From Campylobacteraceae bacterium (lineage in GTDB: Bacteria > Campylobacterota > Campylobacteria > Campylobacterales > Sulfurovaceae), in assembly GCA_027079365.1 (NCBI GenBank), contig JALWVW010000115.1, forward strand, positions 1 to 21,189: DNA of 21,189 nt. Direction: 5' to 3'. The notes under the pieces were generated by a model. The model ran no database searches. It was given only the letters and a program-made list of their open reading frames with translations, and was not told the DNA's origin. Made by a program: the position numbers and the translations under genes. Of the stretch, positions 15,282-21,189 are shown one piece after another (within the stretch, counting starts at the first letter, position 1; every line of letters begins with the position of its first letter).

Positions 15282-16420
15282 TGTCAGCAACAAGAGAAGT
15301 CATAGCCAACGGTAACGAGTTGGCTGCAAGAGCAGCGGTAGATGCCGGATGTAAATTCTTTGCCGGATATCCGTTGACACCGTCCAGTGAGATCATGCAT
15401 GTGGTTTCTGACCTGCTGCCAAAAATAGGTGGCGCAGCGATACAGATGGAAGATGAGATCGGAGGTGTGGCGGCAGCTATCGGTGCCTCTATGTCAGGCG
15501 TACGATCCTTTACCGCTACTTCAGGTCCTGGTATCTCACTCAAGGCAGAAAACCTTGGTCTCGCCCAGATGGTAGAGAACCCATTGGTAGTGATCAATGT
15601 TATGAGGGGTGGTCCTTCTACTGGTCTACCGACGCGTGTATCCCAGGGGGATGTGGCACAGGCCAAAAACCCAAGCCATGGTGACTATAAATCTATCACA
15701 GTATGTGCAGGAAATCTTGAAGAGTGCTACACTGAAACAGTCAGAGCCTTCAACCTTGCAGACAGATTTATGCAGCCTGTCTTTGTGCTGCTGGATGAGA
15801 CGATCGGTCATATGCATTCCAAGGCAGTACTTCCTTCATTGGAAGAGGTGCAGGCAGGTATTAAGCTCAGAAAGACCTTTGACGGTGCTCCTGAAGACTA
15901 TAAGCCTTATGGTGTAGGAGAGGATGAGCCGGCGGTGCTGAACCCTATGTTCCAGGGATACCGATACCATATGACAGGATTGCACCATGGCCCGACAGGT
16001 TTCCCGACCGAAGAGATCGAAACCTGTAGAAAATTGATTGACAGGCTCTTTAAAAAAGTCGAAGCACATCAGGATGAGATCGAATCAAATGAAGAGTATA
16101 TGGTAGATGATGCCGATATCCTGATCATTGGTTATGGTTCTGCATCGTTGGCTATCAGAGAAGCGGTCAACACGCTGAGAGCAGAGGGTGTGAAAGTGGG
16201 TATGTTCAGACCTATCACACTGTGGCCGTCTCCGGAGGCGAGAATGCATGCACTTGGACAGAAGTTTGAGAAAGTACTTTCTGTAGAGCTAAACCAAGGG
16301 CAGTACCTTGAAGAGATCCAAAGATCAATGGGAAGACTGGATATTGAAAAATTGACCAAAACCAACGGTCGTCCATTCTCTCCTGCAGATATTATAGAAA
16401 AAGTGAAGGAGGTATTTTAA
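15281..16420 (+). CDS. oorA: 2-oxoglutarate:acceptor oxidoreductase, alpha subunit OorA
   Basis: Alpha subunit of 379 residues, the expected length. The N-terminal pyrimidine-binding domain (about 1-190) has AGYPLTPSSEI, MEDEIGGVAAAIGASMSG, ATSGPGISLKAE and GGPSTGLPTRVSQGD, typical of 2-oxoacid:ferredoxin oxidoreductases. The C-terminal transketolase-like domain (about 270-379) has IIGYGSASLAIREAV, FRPITLWP and the conserved VELNQGQ. The ATG follows AAGGAGG and overlaps the oorD stop by one base; oorB begins two bases after its stop. It works with OorB to form the thiamine diphosphate site that binds 2-oxoglutarate and CoA. Confidence 0.95.
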   Translation: MSATREVIANGNELAARAAVDAGCKFFAGYPLTPSSEIMHVVSDLLPKIGGAAIQMEDEIGGVAAAIGASMSGVRSFTATSGPGISLKAENLGLAQMVENPLVVINVMRGGPSTGLPTRVSQGDVAQAKNPSHGDYKSITVCAGNLEECYTETVRAFNLADRFMQPVFVLLDETIGHMHSKAVLPSLEEVQAGIKLRKTFDGAPEDYKPYGVGEDEPAVLNPMFQGYRYHMTGLHHGPTGFPTEEIETCRKLIDRLFKKVEAHQDEIESNEEYMVDDADILIIGYGSASLAIREAVNTLRAEGVKVGMFRPITLWPSPEARMHALGQKFEKVLSVELNQGQYLEEIQRSMGRLDIEKLTKTNGRPFSPADIIEKVKEVF

Positions 16421-16422
16421 CC

Positions 16423-17280
16423 ATGGCATTTAATTATGATCAATATCTAAGAGTAGACAAGATGCCAACACTGTGGTGTTGGGGATGTGGTGATGGTGTT
16501 ATCTTGAAATCATTCATCAGGGCGATTGATAAATTGGGCATCAACAAAGATGATATGTGTCTGGTGTCTGGTATCGGATGTTCGGGTAGATTCTCCTCCT
16601 ATGTCGATATGAATACCGTACACACTACGCACGGAAGAACGATTGCTTTTGCCACAGGTATCAAGCTTGCCAATCCTGATAAGCATGTGGTCTGCGTGGC
16701 GGGTGACGGTGATGCATTGGCGATCGGTGGTAACCATACGATCCACGGATGTAGAAGAAATATCGATATCACGCTGATTCTTATCAACAACTTTATCTAT
16801 GGTTTGACAAACTCTCAGACTTCTCCTACTACCCCAAGAGGGTTCTGGACGGTCTCCCAAAAAGCAGGTAACATTGATCCGACCTTTGACGGATGTAAGC
16901 TGGCAGAAGCAGCCGGTGCCTCTTTTGTGGCCAGAGAGACAGTGAATTCTCCCAAGAAAATGGAGAAGATCATGGTGGAAGCACTCAAGCACAAAGGCTT
17001 TTCCTTTGTCGAGATCAACTCTAACTGCCATATCAACCTGGGTAGAAAAAACAAGATGCAATCTGCTATGGCCAACCTTGACTGGATTGACAGTATTACT
17101 GTCTCTAAGAAAAAATGGGATGAGATGCCAGAAGAGGAGAAACGGAACCATCTTCCTCTAGGCATCCTCAAGCAGGATACAGAAGCACTGGAGTATTGTG
17201 CGATGTATGAAGAGGTCAAAAAAGCACAGCAAGGTCAAAGAGGGGTAATTACCCAGGATGACTTTGAGAAGAAAATATAA
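16423..17280 (+). CDS. oorB: 2-oxoglutarate:acceptor oxidoreductase, beta (TPP-binding) subunit OorB
   Basis: Thiamine diphosphate-binding beta subunit of 285 residues. The TPP motif starts at GDGDALAIGG (Gly94-Asp97) and ends at the asparagine pair in INNFIYGLTNSQ (Asn122/123), the usual GDG-x(about 27)-NN layout. Cysteines placed to ligate the internal [4Fe-4S] cluster are seen at Cys19 and Cys22 (CWGCG), Cys53 (GIGCSGR) and Cys202 (NSNCHINLGRKN). AAGGAGGT lies before the ATG. The gene is two bases after oorA and eleven bases before oorC, inside the same operon. Catalyses oxidative decarboxylation of 2-oxoglutarate to succinyl-CoA, or the reverse, using a low-potential electron carrier. Confidence 0.95.
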   Translation: MAFNYDQYLRVDKMPTLWCWGCGDGVILKSFIRAIDKLGINKDDMCLVSGIGCSGRFSSYVDMNTVHTTHGRTIAFATGIKLANPDKHVVCVAGDGDALAIGGNHTIHGCRRNIDITLILINNFIYGLTNSQTSPTTPRGFWTVSQKAGNIDPTFDGCKLAEAAGASFVARETVNSPKKMEKIMVEALKHKGFSFVEINSNCHINLGRKNKMQSAMANLDWIDSITVSKKKWDEMPEEEKRNHLPLGILKQDTEALEYCAMYEEVKKAQQGQRGVITQDDFEKKI

Positions 17281-17291
17281 GGAGCTGACAG

Positions 17292-17846
17292 ATGAGTAAA
17301 ATTGTAATGAGATTTACCGGTGTCGGTGGACAGGGCGTACTACTGGCAGGTGAGATCTTCGCTGCGGCAAAGATCAAAGATGGTGGCTTTGGTATCAAAA
17401 CAGCTACCTATACTTCGCAGGTACGAGGCGGCCCAACTGTGGTGGATATCCAGCTGGATGACAAAGAGGTCTTTTACCCCTATGCGATTGATGGTGAGAT
17501 CGACTTCATGCTTTCGGTAGCAGATGTCAGTTATCAGCAGTTCAAGGGCGGAGTCAGAGATGGTGGTACAATCGTGATAGAGCCAAATCTGGTACACCCT
17601 ACAGAAGAGGACAGAAAGAGATGGAATATCGTAGAGATACCGATCATCACTATCGCTAAAGAAGAGGTAGGTAATGTGATCACACAATCCGTCGTCGCAC
17701 TGGCAATTGCCAACACCTATACCAAGGCATTGGATGAGCAAGTGCTTATTGATACTATGCTCTCTAAAGTTCCCAAAAAGGTACATGAGCTCAACCTCAA
17801 AGCCTATGAACTAGGAAAAAAATACGCACTCGAAGCTATGAAGTAG
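17292..17846 (+). CDS. oorC: 2-oxoglutarate:acceptor oxidoreductase, gamma subunit OorC
   Basis: Gamma subunit of 184 residues with the family's N-terminal FTGVGGQGVLLAGEI (about residues 6-20) and the conserved TYTSQVRGGPTVVDIQ segment, as in 2-oxoacid:ferredoxin oxidoreductase gamma chains. AAGGAG at 17279-17284 overlaps the oorB stop region and serves as its ribosome site. It is the last gene of the operon. Its final codons (ATGAAGTAG) form part of the left arm of the imperfect inverted repeat that follows. The element that made this repeat may therefore have reached, or supplied, the end of the reading frame. The C-terminal tail is otherwise ordinary. Confidence 0.94.
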   Translation: MSKIVMRFTGVGGQGVLLAGEIFAAAKIKDGGFGIKTATYTSQVRGGPTVVDIQLDDKEVFYPYAIDGEIDFMLSVADVSYQQFKGGVRDGGTIVIEPNLVHPTEEDRKRWNIVEIPIITIAKEEVGNVITQSVVALAIANTYTKALDEQVLIDTMLSKVPKKVHELNLKAYELGKKYALEAMK

Positions 17847-17873
17847 TCTTTCTTCTTGCTTCACTGCATCTTT

Positions 17874-17913
17874 GCAGGAGCGGCTTAGTCACGTACTAAG
17901 CGTACGCTCCTGC
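17874..17913. repeat. Perfect nested palindrome (REP-like hairpin)
   Basis: Outer stem GCAGGAGCG (17874-17882) pairs with CGCTCCTGC (17905-17913). Inner stem GCTTAGT (17883-17889) pairs with ACTAAGC (17895-17901). The loop is CACGT and a GTA bulge lies on the right side. All 16 base pairs are perfect Watson-Crick. It resembles dispersed REP-type palindromes, but only one copy is present here, so its repetitive nature is unproven. Confidence 0.75.
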
Positions 17914-17916
17914 GCC

Positions 17917-17962
17917 ACAACCTACAAATCTACAGCAAATCAAGAAGAAATCTTTACTTCAT
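17917..17962 (+). repeat. Direct repeat, copy 1
   Basis: Its last 35 bases (17928-17962) are identical to 18016-18050; the preceding 11 bases (17917-17927) match with three differences. The two copies are 88 bases apart start to start. This copy is also the right arm of the inverted repeat around the palindrome. Confidence 0.9.
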
Positions 17963-18004
17963 TTCTTTTTTTGGGTCTTTGTTGCTATTTGATGCTCCCT
18001 CTCA

Positions 18005-18061
18005 ACAACCCTCACATCTACAGCAAATCAAGAAGAAATCTTTACTTCATGGTGAAGTAAA
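18005..18061 (+). repeat. Direct repeat, copy 2, with its own terminal hairpin
   Basis: Positions 18016-18050 repeat 17928-17962 exactly. The 3' end TTTACTTCA (18041-18049) pairs perfectly with TGAAGTAAA (18053-18061) across a TGG loop. Copy 1 lacks this neighbouring complement and instead pairs with the end of oorC. Confidence 0.85.
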
Positions 18062-18094
18062 ATACTCTTAATTTCCAATTCCTTATTTTTTCAG

Positions 18095-18100
18095 TATAAT
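18095..18100 (+). promoter_or_regulatory. -10 box for proC
   Basis: Perfect TATAAT 37 bases before the proC ATG, preceded by a T-rich tract, with AGGA at 18121-18124 as the ribosome site. No -35 hexamer is evident at normal spacing. Confidence 0.55.
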
Positions 18101-18131
18101 CTAACCAATAAAACTTAGTCAGGACAAAACT

Positions 18132-18875
18132 ATGAAGATATTACTTATAGGCGCAGGCAATATGGGGGGAGCGATGCTCTCTGGATTGGATAGATATGAT
18201 GTGACGGTTGTGGAAGCATATCAGCCTAGACAGGAAGAGCTAAGAGCACTCTACCCCAATGTGACATTGCTGGACAGTGTGCCTTCACTGAATGGGTTTG
18301 TGGTGATCTTGGCGATCAAACCACAGTCGCTAGAGAGTTTGGTGTGTGAAGGCGAAGCACAGGCAGTGATCTCTATCTTGGCAGGTACCCCACTGGAGAA
18401 AGTCAAAGAGAAGGTCAAAGCCAAAGCCTATATCCGAGCCATGCCAAATCTCGCAGCACTCAAGCGTAAATCAGTGACTTCGGTCTGTGGAGATGAGACA
18501 TTCAAAGAAGAGGCATTACAGTTACTTTCCTCTATCGGGAAAGCCATCTGGCTGGAGAGTGAAGCCCAGCTGGATATCGCTACAGGTATCGGCGGCTCTG
18601 CTCCTGCTTGGATCGCTCTAGTAGCCGAAGCATTGAGTGATGGTGCAGTCAATATTGGACTGCCCAGAGACAAAAGCTATGCCTATGTCGCTGCGCTAAT
18701 GGAGGGAATGGGTGCCCTGCTGGAGGACGAGCATCCAGCCATCATCAAAGACCGCGTCACCTCTCCCGGCGGCACAACGATCGCAGGTACAGCTGCACTG
18801 GAAGAGGGTGGTGTGAGAGATGCCTTTATCAAGGCGGTAGAGGTATGTTATGAGCGGACGAAGGGCTTGGCGTAG
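18132..18875 (+). CDS. proC: Pyrroline-5-carboxylate reductase ProC
   Basis: Last enzyme of proline synthesis, reducing 1-pyrroline-5-carboxylate with NAD(P)H. At 247 residues it is slightly shorter than the usual 260-280. The N-terminal Rossmann motif is IGAGNMGGAM (Gly7-Met15). IRAMPN lies near residues 100-105. The C-terminal dimerisation domain carries GIGGSAPAWIALVAEALSDG and the family signature region KDRVTSPGGTTIAGTAALEEGG. The start follows AGGA at 18121 with seven bases spacing, and a TATAAT lies at 18095, so it has its own promoter downstream of the repeat region. It is apparently a single-gene unit. Confidence 0.94.
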   Translation: MKILLIGAGNMGGAMLSGLDRYDVTVVEAYQPRQEELRALYPNVTLLDSVPSLNGFVVILAIKPQSLESLVCEGEAQAVISILAGTPLEKVKEKVKAKAYIRAMPNLAALKRKSVTSVCGDETFKEEALQLLSSIGKAIWLESEAQLDIATGIGGSAPAWIALVAEALSDGAVNIGLPRDKSYAYVAALMEGMGALLEDEHPAIIKDRVTSPGGTTIAGTAALEEGGVRDAFIKAVEVCYERTKGLA

Positions 18876-19017
18876 GTTCGAGGGTGTCTTTCCTCGGCAG
18901 GCATTCAAATAAGATATAGTCTCTACCTGCGCATTGATCCATATTCAACACCGCGTATTTTTTTATTTTAGGAATAAAAAATGAAAAAAAGTGCTAGTGT
19001 ATTTGACATTTTTATGG

Positions 19018-19023
19018 TATAAA
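19018..19023 (+). promoter_or_regulatory. Candidate -10 box for the PilJ-like gene
   Basis: TATAAA about 41 bases before the ATG. A TTGACA lies at 19003-19008 but only nine bases away, so the pair is not a standard promoter. The 183-base gap from proC also holds a weak CGAGG/CCTCG stem (18879-18896) and a 13-codon open frame at 18981. Confidence 0.35.
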
Positions 19024-19058
19024 GAGATCAGAAAATAGATTATTATGTAGGAGACAAT

Positions 19059-19835
19059 ATGTCAAAAATAACAAAAATAAAAGCAATTACTATGGTAATC
19101 CCACTTATAATGGCAGCAGAAACCCATGCGACAGCTCAGGATGTGCATGAGATTATAGATATTTGCACCTCTTCAGAAAAGATCATGAAGGACTATGCGT
19201 TAATAGGTATGAAGTTTACCTATGGGGAACTTAAGAAGGATCTGAAAGAAACAACAACACACCTTGATAGCGAGATGACGGATTTGGAGGGACATAAAGT
19301 TTCCAAAAGTCTCCACGATGCTGAAGTGGGCATAGATAAAGAATGGGCAAAAATAGAGAAAGAGTTGAAAAATTCACCAGAGAAACGAAGTGCCCTTGCA
19401 CTAGAGCATCATATAGATATTTTTGCCAAACACTGTGAAGCATTGGCTGAGCACCTGGCGGCTGATGTGCAAAACAAAGCGGAACAGTATGTCGTAGAAA
19501 TAGCTAGGCTGAACCTTGATGTTCAGAGGTTGGCAGGTGTGTATGTGATGAAATCATGGAATGCTATAGCTGATGATGAGTACATTAAGATTGTCAAAAA
19601 AATTCTAGAAGATTATGCAGAAACTTATCAGAAACTTATGCAGGCAGATGAAAAAATGGTGAGCAATGAGGTAAAAGAGAGGCTAAGGACTATTAAAAAG
19701 CATTTTATGTTATTTGAATTTATGGCTGAGTCAAATACGGGACGATATGTACCACTTTTGGCATCAAAAAAGGCAAATAAGATCAACAAAGAGACAATCA
19801 AAATACTCAAGTTTGAAGAAAGTAAAGTAGAGTAG
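19059..19835 (+). CDS. Secreted helical protein resembling PilJ-type (type IV pili MCP N-terminal) sensor domain
   Basis: Protein of 258 residues with a signal peptide (about 1-25, ending near THATAQD) and no other membrane segment, so probably free in the periplasm. The rest is predicted almost wholly helical and charged. Two related segments stand out: KIMKDYALIGMKFTYG (about 44-59) and LDVQRLAGVYVMKSWN (about 152-167). Such spaced helical segments recall the tandem PilJ-type bundles at the N-termini of some chemoreceptors and nitrate sensors (NIT/PilJ). The usual QRML core is degenerate here, and no HAMP or signalling domain follows. AGGAGA lies well placed before the ATG. The gene is isolated between proC and the convergent thi genes. 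The family assignment is tentative; no function can be given. Confidence 0.6.
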   Translation: MSKITKIKAITMVIPLIMAAETHATAQDVHEIIDICTSSEKIMKDYALIGMKFTYGELKKDLKETTTHLDSEMTDLEGHKVSKSLHDAEVGIDKEWAKIEKELKNSPEKRSALALEHHIDIFAKHCEALAEHLAADVQNKAEQYVVEIARLNLDVQRLAGVYVMKSWNAIADDEYIKIVKKILEDYAETYQKLMQADEKMVSNEVKERLRTIKKHFMLFEFMAESNTGRYVPLLASKKANKINKETIKILKFEESKVE

Positions 19836-20000
19836 TATTGGAGTCTCAAAAGCGATGGAGCCTATATGTAAAAACTAAAATATAAGTTCTCATTGAGGGT
19901 GATGGCAACTAGAACACTTAGAAACTCCTAGATATTTGGTTATGTGCGCTTGTATATGTTTATCTCATAGGGAGAAAGGGGAGAAACCCAATCATGACAA

Positions 20001-20633
20001 TTACTGCACGCTTTCAAGTACCCTCATGAGCATCCTAGTCCTCTCCTCAGAGATATTCCCCTCTCCATCCAATACGCCCGAGATCATTGCGATACCGCTG
20101 GCAGCTTTGGCTGCGACGACATCGGCGATGTTCTCCTCTGTGATACCTCCGATGGCTACGATGGGGTAGGGTACGGAGCGTGCCCATGCTTTGAGTCTTT
20201 CTGTTCCTACGGGGGGGTAGGTGAGTGCCTTGGAGATGGGCTCGTAGATAGGGCCGATCGCTAGATAGCTGGGCTTGAACCCTAGCGCGATGTTGATCTC
20301 TTCGGGGGTGTGGGTGCTGATGCCTAGCCTGATACCAGCTTCCCAGATAGCTTGTGTGTCTGCCTCTTCGATATCCTCTTGACCTAGATGGATACCATAC
20401 GCGTGATGTTTGATAGCGAGCTGCCAGTAGTCATTGATGAAGAGACGGGCATGGTATCGCTCTGAGATCTTGATCGCTTGGATGATCTCCTCCTCTAGTG
20501 CCCTGCCTGTGAGGTCTTTGACTCTGAGCTGTGTGGTGTTGATGCCACACTGGTAGAGAGGCTCCAGCTTGTCTGTTCTGTCTACGACGGGGTAGATGCC
20601 TAGAGGGGTGTCGTCACATGAGGGGAATGTCAT
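20001..20633 (-). CDS. thiE: Thiamine-phosphate synthase ThiE
   Basis: TIM-barrel enzyme of 210 residues that joins the hydroxymethylpyrimidine and thiazole phosphates to make thiamine phosphate. Family motifs in order: TTQLRVKDL, FINDYWQLA, HAYGIHLGQEDI, GISTHTPEEI, YLAIGPIYEP followed by SK, and VAIGGITEENI with SGIAMISGVLD. The start is the ATG at 20633, whose last bases overlap the thiG stop (ATGA). This is preferred to an in-frame codon at 20651 because it gives normal translational coupling. It lies downstream of thiG in the same operon, entering the window from the right. It is convergent with the PilJ-like gene; no convincing terminator is seen in the 165 bases between them. Confidence 0.92.
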   Translation of the reverse strand: MTFPSCDDTPLGIYPVVDRTDKLEPLYQCGINTTQLRVKDLTGRALEEEIIQAIKISERYHARLFINDYWQLAIKHHAYGIHLGQEDIEEADTQAIWEAGIRLGISTHTPEEINIALGFKPSYLAIGPIYEPISKALTYPPVGTERLKAWARSVPYPIVAIGGITEENIADVVAAKAASGIAMISGVLDGEGNISEERTRMLMRVLESVQ

Positions 20634-21189
20634 AGGGTCTCCTGATGCCAAAATGGTACGCCTACGGTGGGCGTAGAGGGTGAGGCAAACTCTCTCTCTT
20701 TCATGGCTCCGGCTTCGTAGCCCAGTCGCCCTGCCTCTACCGCGCCTGCAAAGGCCTGTGCCATCATGACAGGCTCTTGTGCCAGCGCGACAGCGGAGTT
20801 GAGCAGGATGCCATCATAGCCTAGCTCCATCGCTGCGATAGCGTGGGAGGGTTTGCCGATCCCTGCATCGATGATGAGGGGAATATCAGGGAAGGCCTGC
20901 CTGATGGCTTGGAGGTTGTAGGGGTTGATGAGCCCTTTGCCTGAGCCGATAGGGGCGCCCCAGGGCATGAGGATCTGACAGCCTGTATCGACCAGCTTTT
21001 TGGCAACGACAAGATCATCGGTGGTATAGGGGAAGACCTCAAAGCCCTCCTTGACGAGTACCTTGGCAGCCTCTACTGTCTCGTAGGGGTCTGGCTGGAG
21101 GTTGTACTGGTCTCCTATGACCTCCAGTTTGATCCAGTGGGTACCGAAAACCTCTCTTGCCATCTGTGCGATAGCGATCGCCTCTTTGG
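20630..21189 (-). CDS. thiG: Thiazole synthase ThiG (5' part outside window)
   Basis: C-terminal portion (about 186 codons) of thiazole synthase; the frame is open through the right edge, so the gene starts beyond the window and the ATG at 21163 is internal. The family's active-site region WIKLEVIGD is present, its lysine being the residue that forms the imine with deoxyxylulose 5-phosphate. TVEAAKVLVKEGFEVFPYTT, MPWGAPIGSGKGL, IDAGIGKPSHA and DGILLNSAVALAQEPV are all typical ThiG segments. It builds the thiazole phosphate used by ThiE, using sulfur from ThiS-thiocarboxylate. It overlaps thiE by 4 nt. The missing N-terminus cannot be assessed. Confidence 0.93.
   Translation of the reverse strand, partial: KEAIAIAQMAREVFGTHWIKLEVIGDQYNLQPDPYETVEAAKVLVKEGFEVFPYTTDDLVVAKKLVDTGCQILMPWGAPIGSGKGLINPYNLQAIRQAFPDIPLIIDAGIGKPSHAIAAMELGYDGILLNSAVALAQEPVMMAQAFAGAVEAGRLGYEAGAMKEREFASPSTPTVGVPFWHQETL

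Larger units (their letters stand above)
17838..17972. repeat. Composite imperfect inverted repeat enclosing the palindrome, ending in a T-run
   Basis: The left arm contains ATGAAGTA (17838-17845) and TTTCTTCTTG (17849-17858). These are the exact complements of TACTTCAT (17955-17962) and CAAGAAGAAA (17941-17950), with smaller matches further in (CTG at 17864 with CAG at 17933). The arms enclose the perfect palindrome, giving a cruciform or long RNA stem that includes the oorC stop codon. T-rich bases at 17962-17972 follow directly, so it could end the oor transcript. Confidence 0.6.

Noticed and set aside
16510..17151. 213-residue minus-strand frame opposite oorB
   Set aside because: Antisense to a strongly conserved enzyme gene with all its motifs; no ribosome site or recognisable domain.
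17917..18050. Direct repeats as a minimal CRISPR array
   Set aside because: Only two copies, 35-46 bases long with one spacer-like gap, no cas genes nearby, and one copy takes part in an inverted repeat with oorC.
17872..18060. 62-residue open frame in the oorC-proC gap
   Set aside because: It is built from the palindrome and the two direct repeats, has no good ribosome site, and its sequence simply reflects the repeated DNA.
19003..19008. TTGACA as a -35 for the PilJ-like gene
   Set aside because: The spacer to TATAAA is only nine bases, which does not fit a vegetative promoter.
19836..20000. Possible bidirectional terminator between the PilJ-like gene and thiE
   Set aside because: Only short 4-5 base inverted repeats without T-runs were found; nothing convincing.

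Overview
The window looks like chromosomal DNA of a Campylobacterota (Epsilonproteobacteria) member, most plausibly a Sulfurovum-like sulfur oxidiser. The reasons are the oorDABC 2-oxoglutarate:acceptor oxidoreductase operon, a fused CcsBA (system II) cytochrome c maturation protein, the HQWRQPL-type Cache histidine kinase, a TsdA-type thiosulfate dehydrogenase, and moderate GC with AGGA/AAGGAG ribosome sites and TATAAT -10 boxes that mostly lack a good -35. This assignment is inference from gene content; no 16S rRNA or other marker is present.

Layout. (1) 40-2576, plus strand: an orphan Cache histidine kinase overlapping by 4 nt a TauE/SafE-type permease. (2) 2602-7682, minus strand: an AsmA-like envelope protein followed by a large Cache-HAMP-GGDEF-EAL protein. 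Its cyclase motif is degenerate (GSDEF) and its EAL half looks intact. (3) 7818-8759, plus strand: a diheme cytochrome of the TsdA family with its own -10 box and a strong terminator. (4) 8852-11572: a tightly overlapping three-gene signalling cassette, made of a membrane-anchored periplasmic Cache protein with no output domain, an OmpR-type response regulator and a histidine kinase. (5) 11663-14758: CcsBA, which attaches heme to c-type cytochromes such as the TsdA protein. (6) 14949-17846: oorDABC, central carbon metabolism (reductive or oxidative TCA cycle). (7) 17838-18061: a structured repeat region. It has a perfect nested hairpin flanked by imperfect inverted arms, one of which contains the last codons of oorC, plus a second direct copy of one arm. 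(8) 18132-18875: proC. (9) 19059-19835: a secreted helical protein resembling PilJ-type sensor domains. (10) 20001-21189, minus strand: thiE and the 3' part of thiG (cut by the window edge), thiamine synthesis.

How the genes may fit together. Thiosulfate/tetrathionate redox chemistry (TsdA), heme attachment (CcsBA), a neighbouring sensor cassette and a possible sulfur-oxyanion exporter (TauE/SafE) suggest a locus for sensing and using sulfur compounds. This is inferred from adjacency only. The most unusual non-coding structure is the repeat/hairpin region between oorC and proC. The most unusual protein arrangement is the split Cache sensor placed in front of a complete two-component pair. I saw no tRNA, rRNA, CRISPR array, transposase or phage gene.
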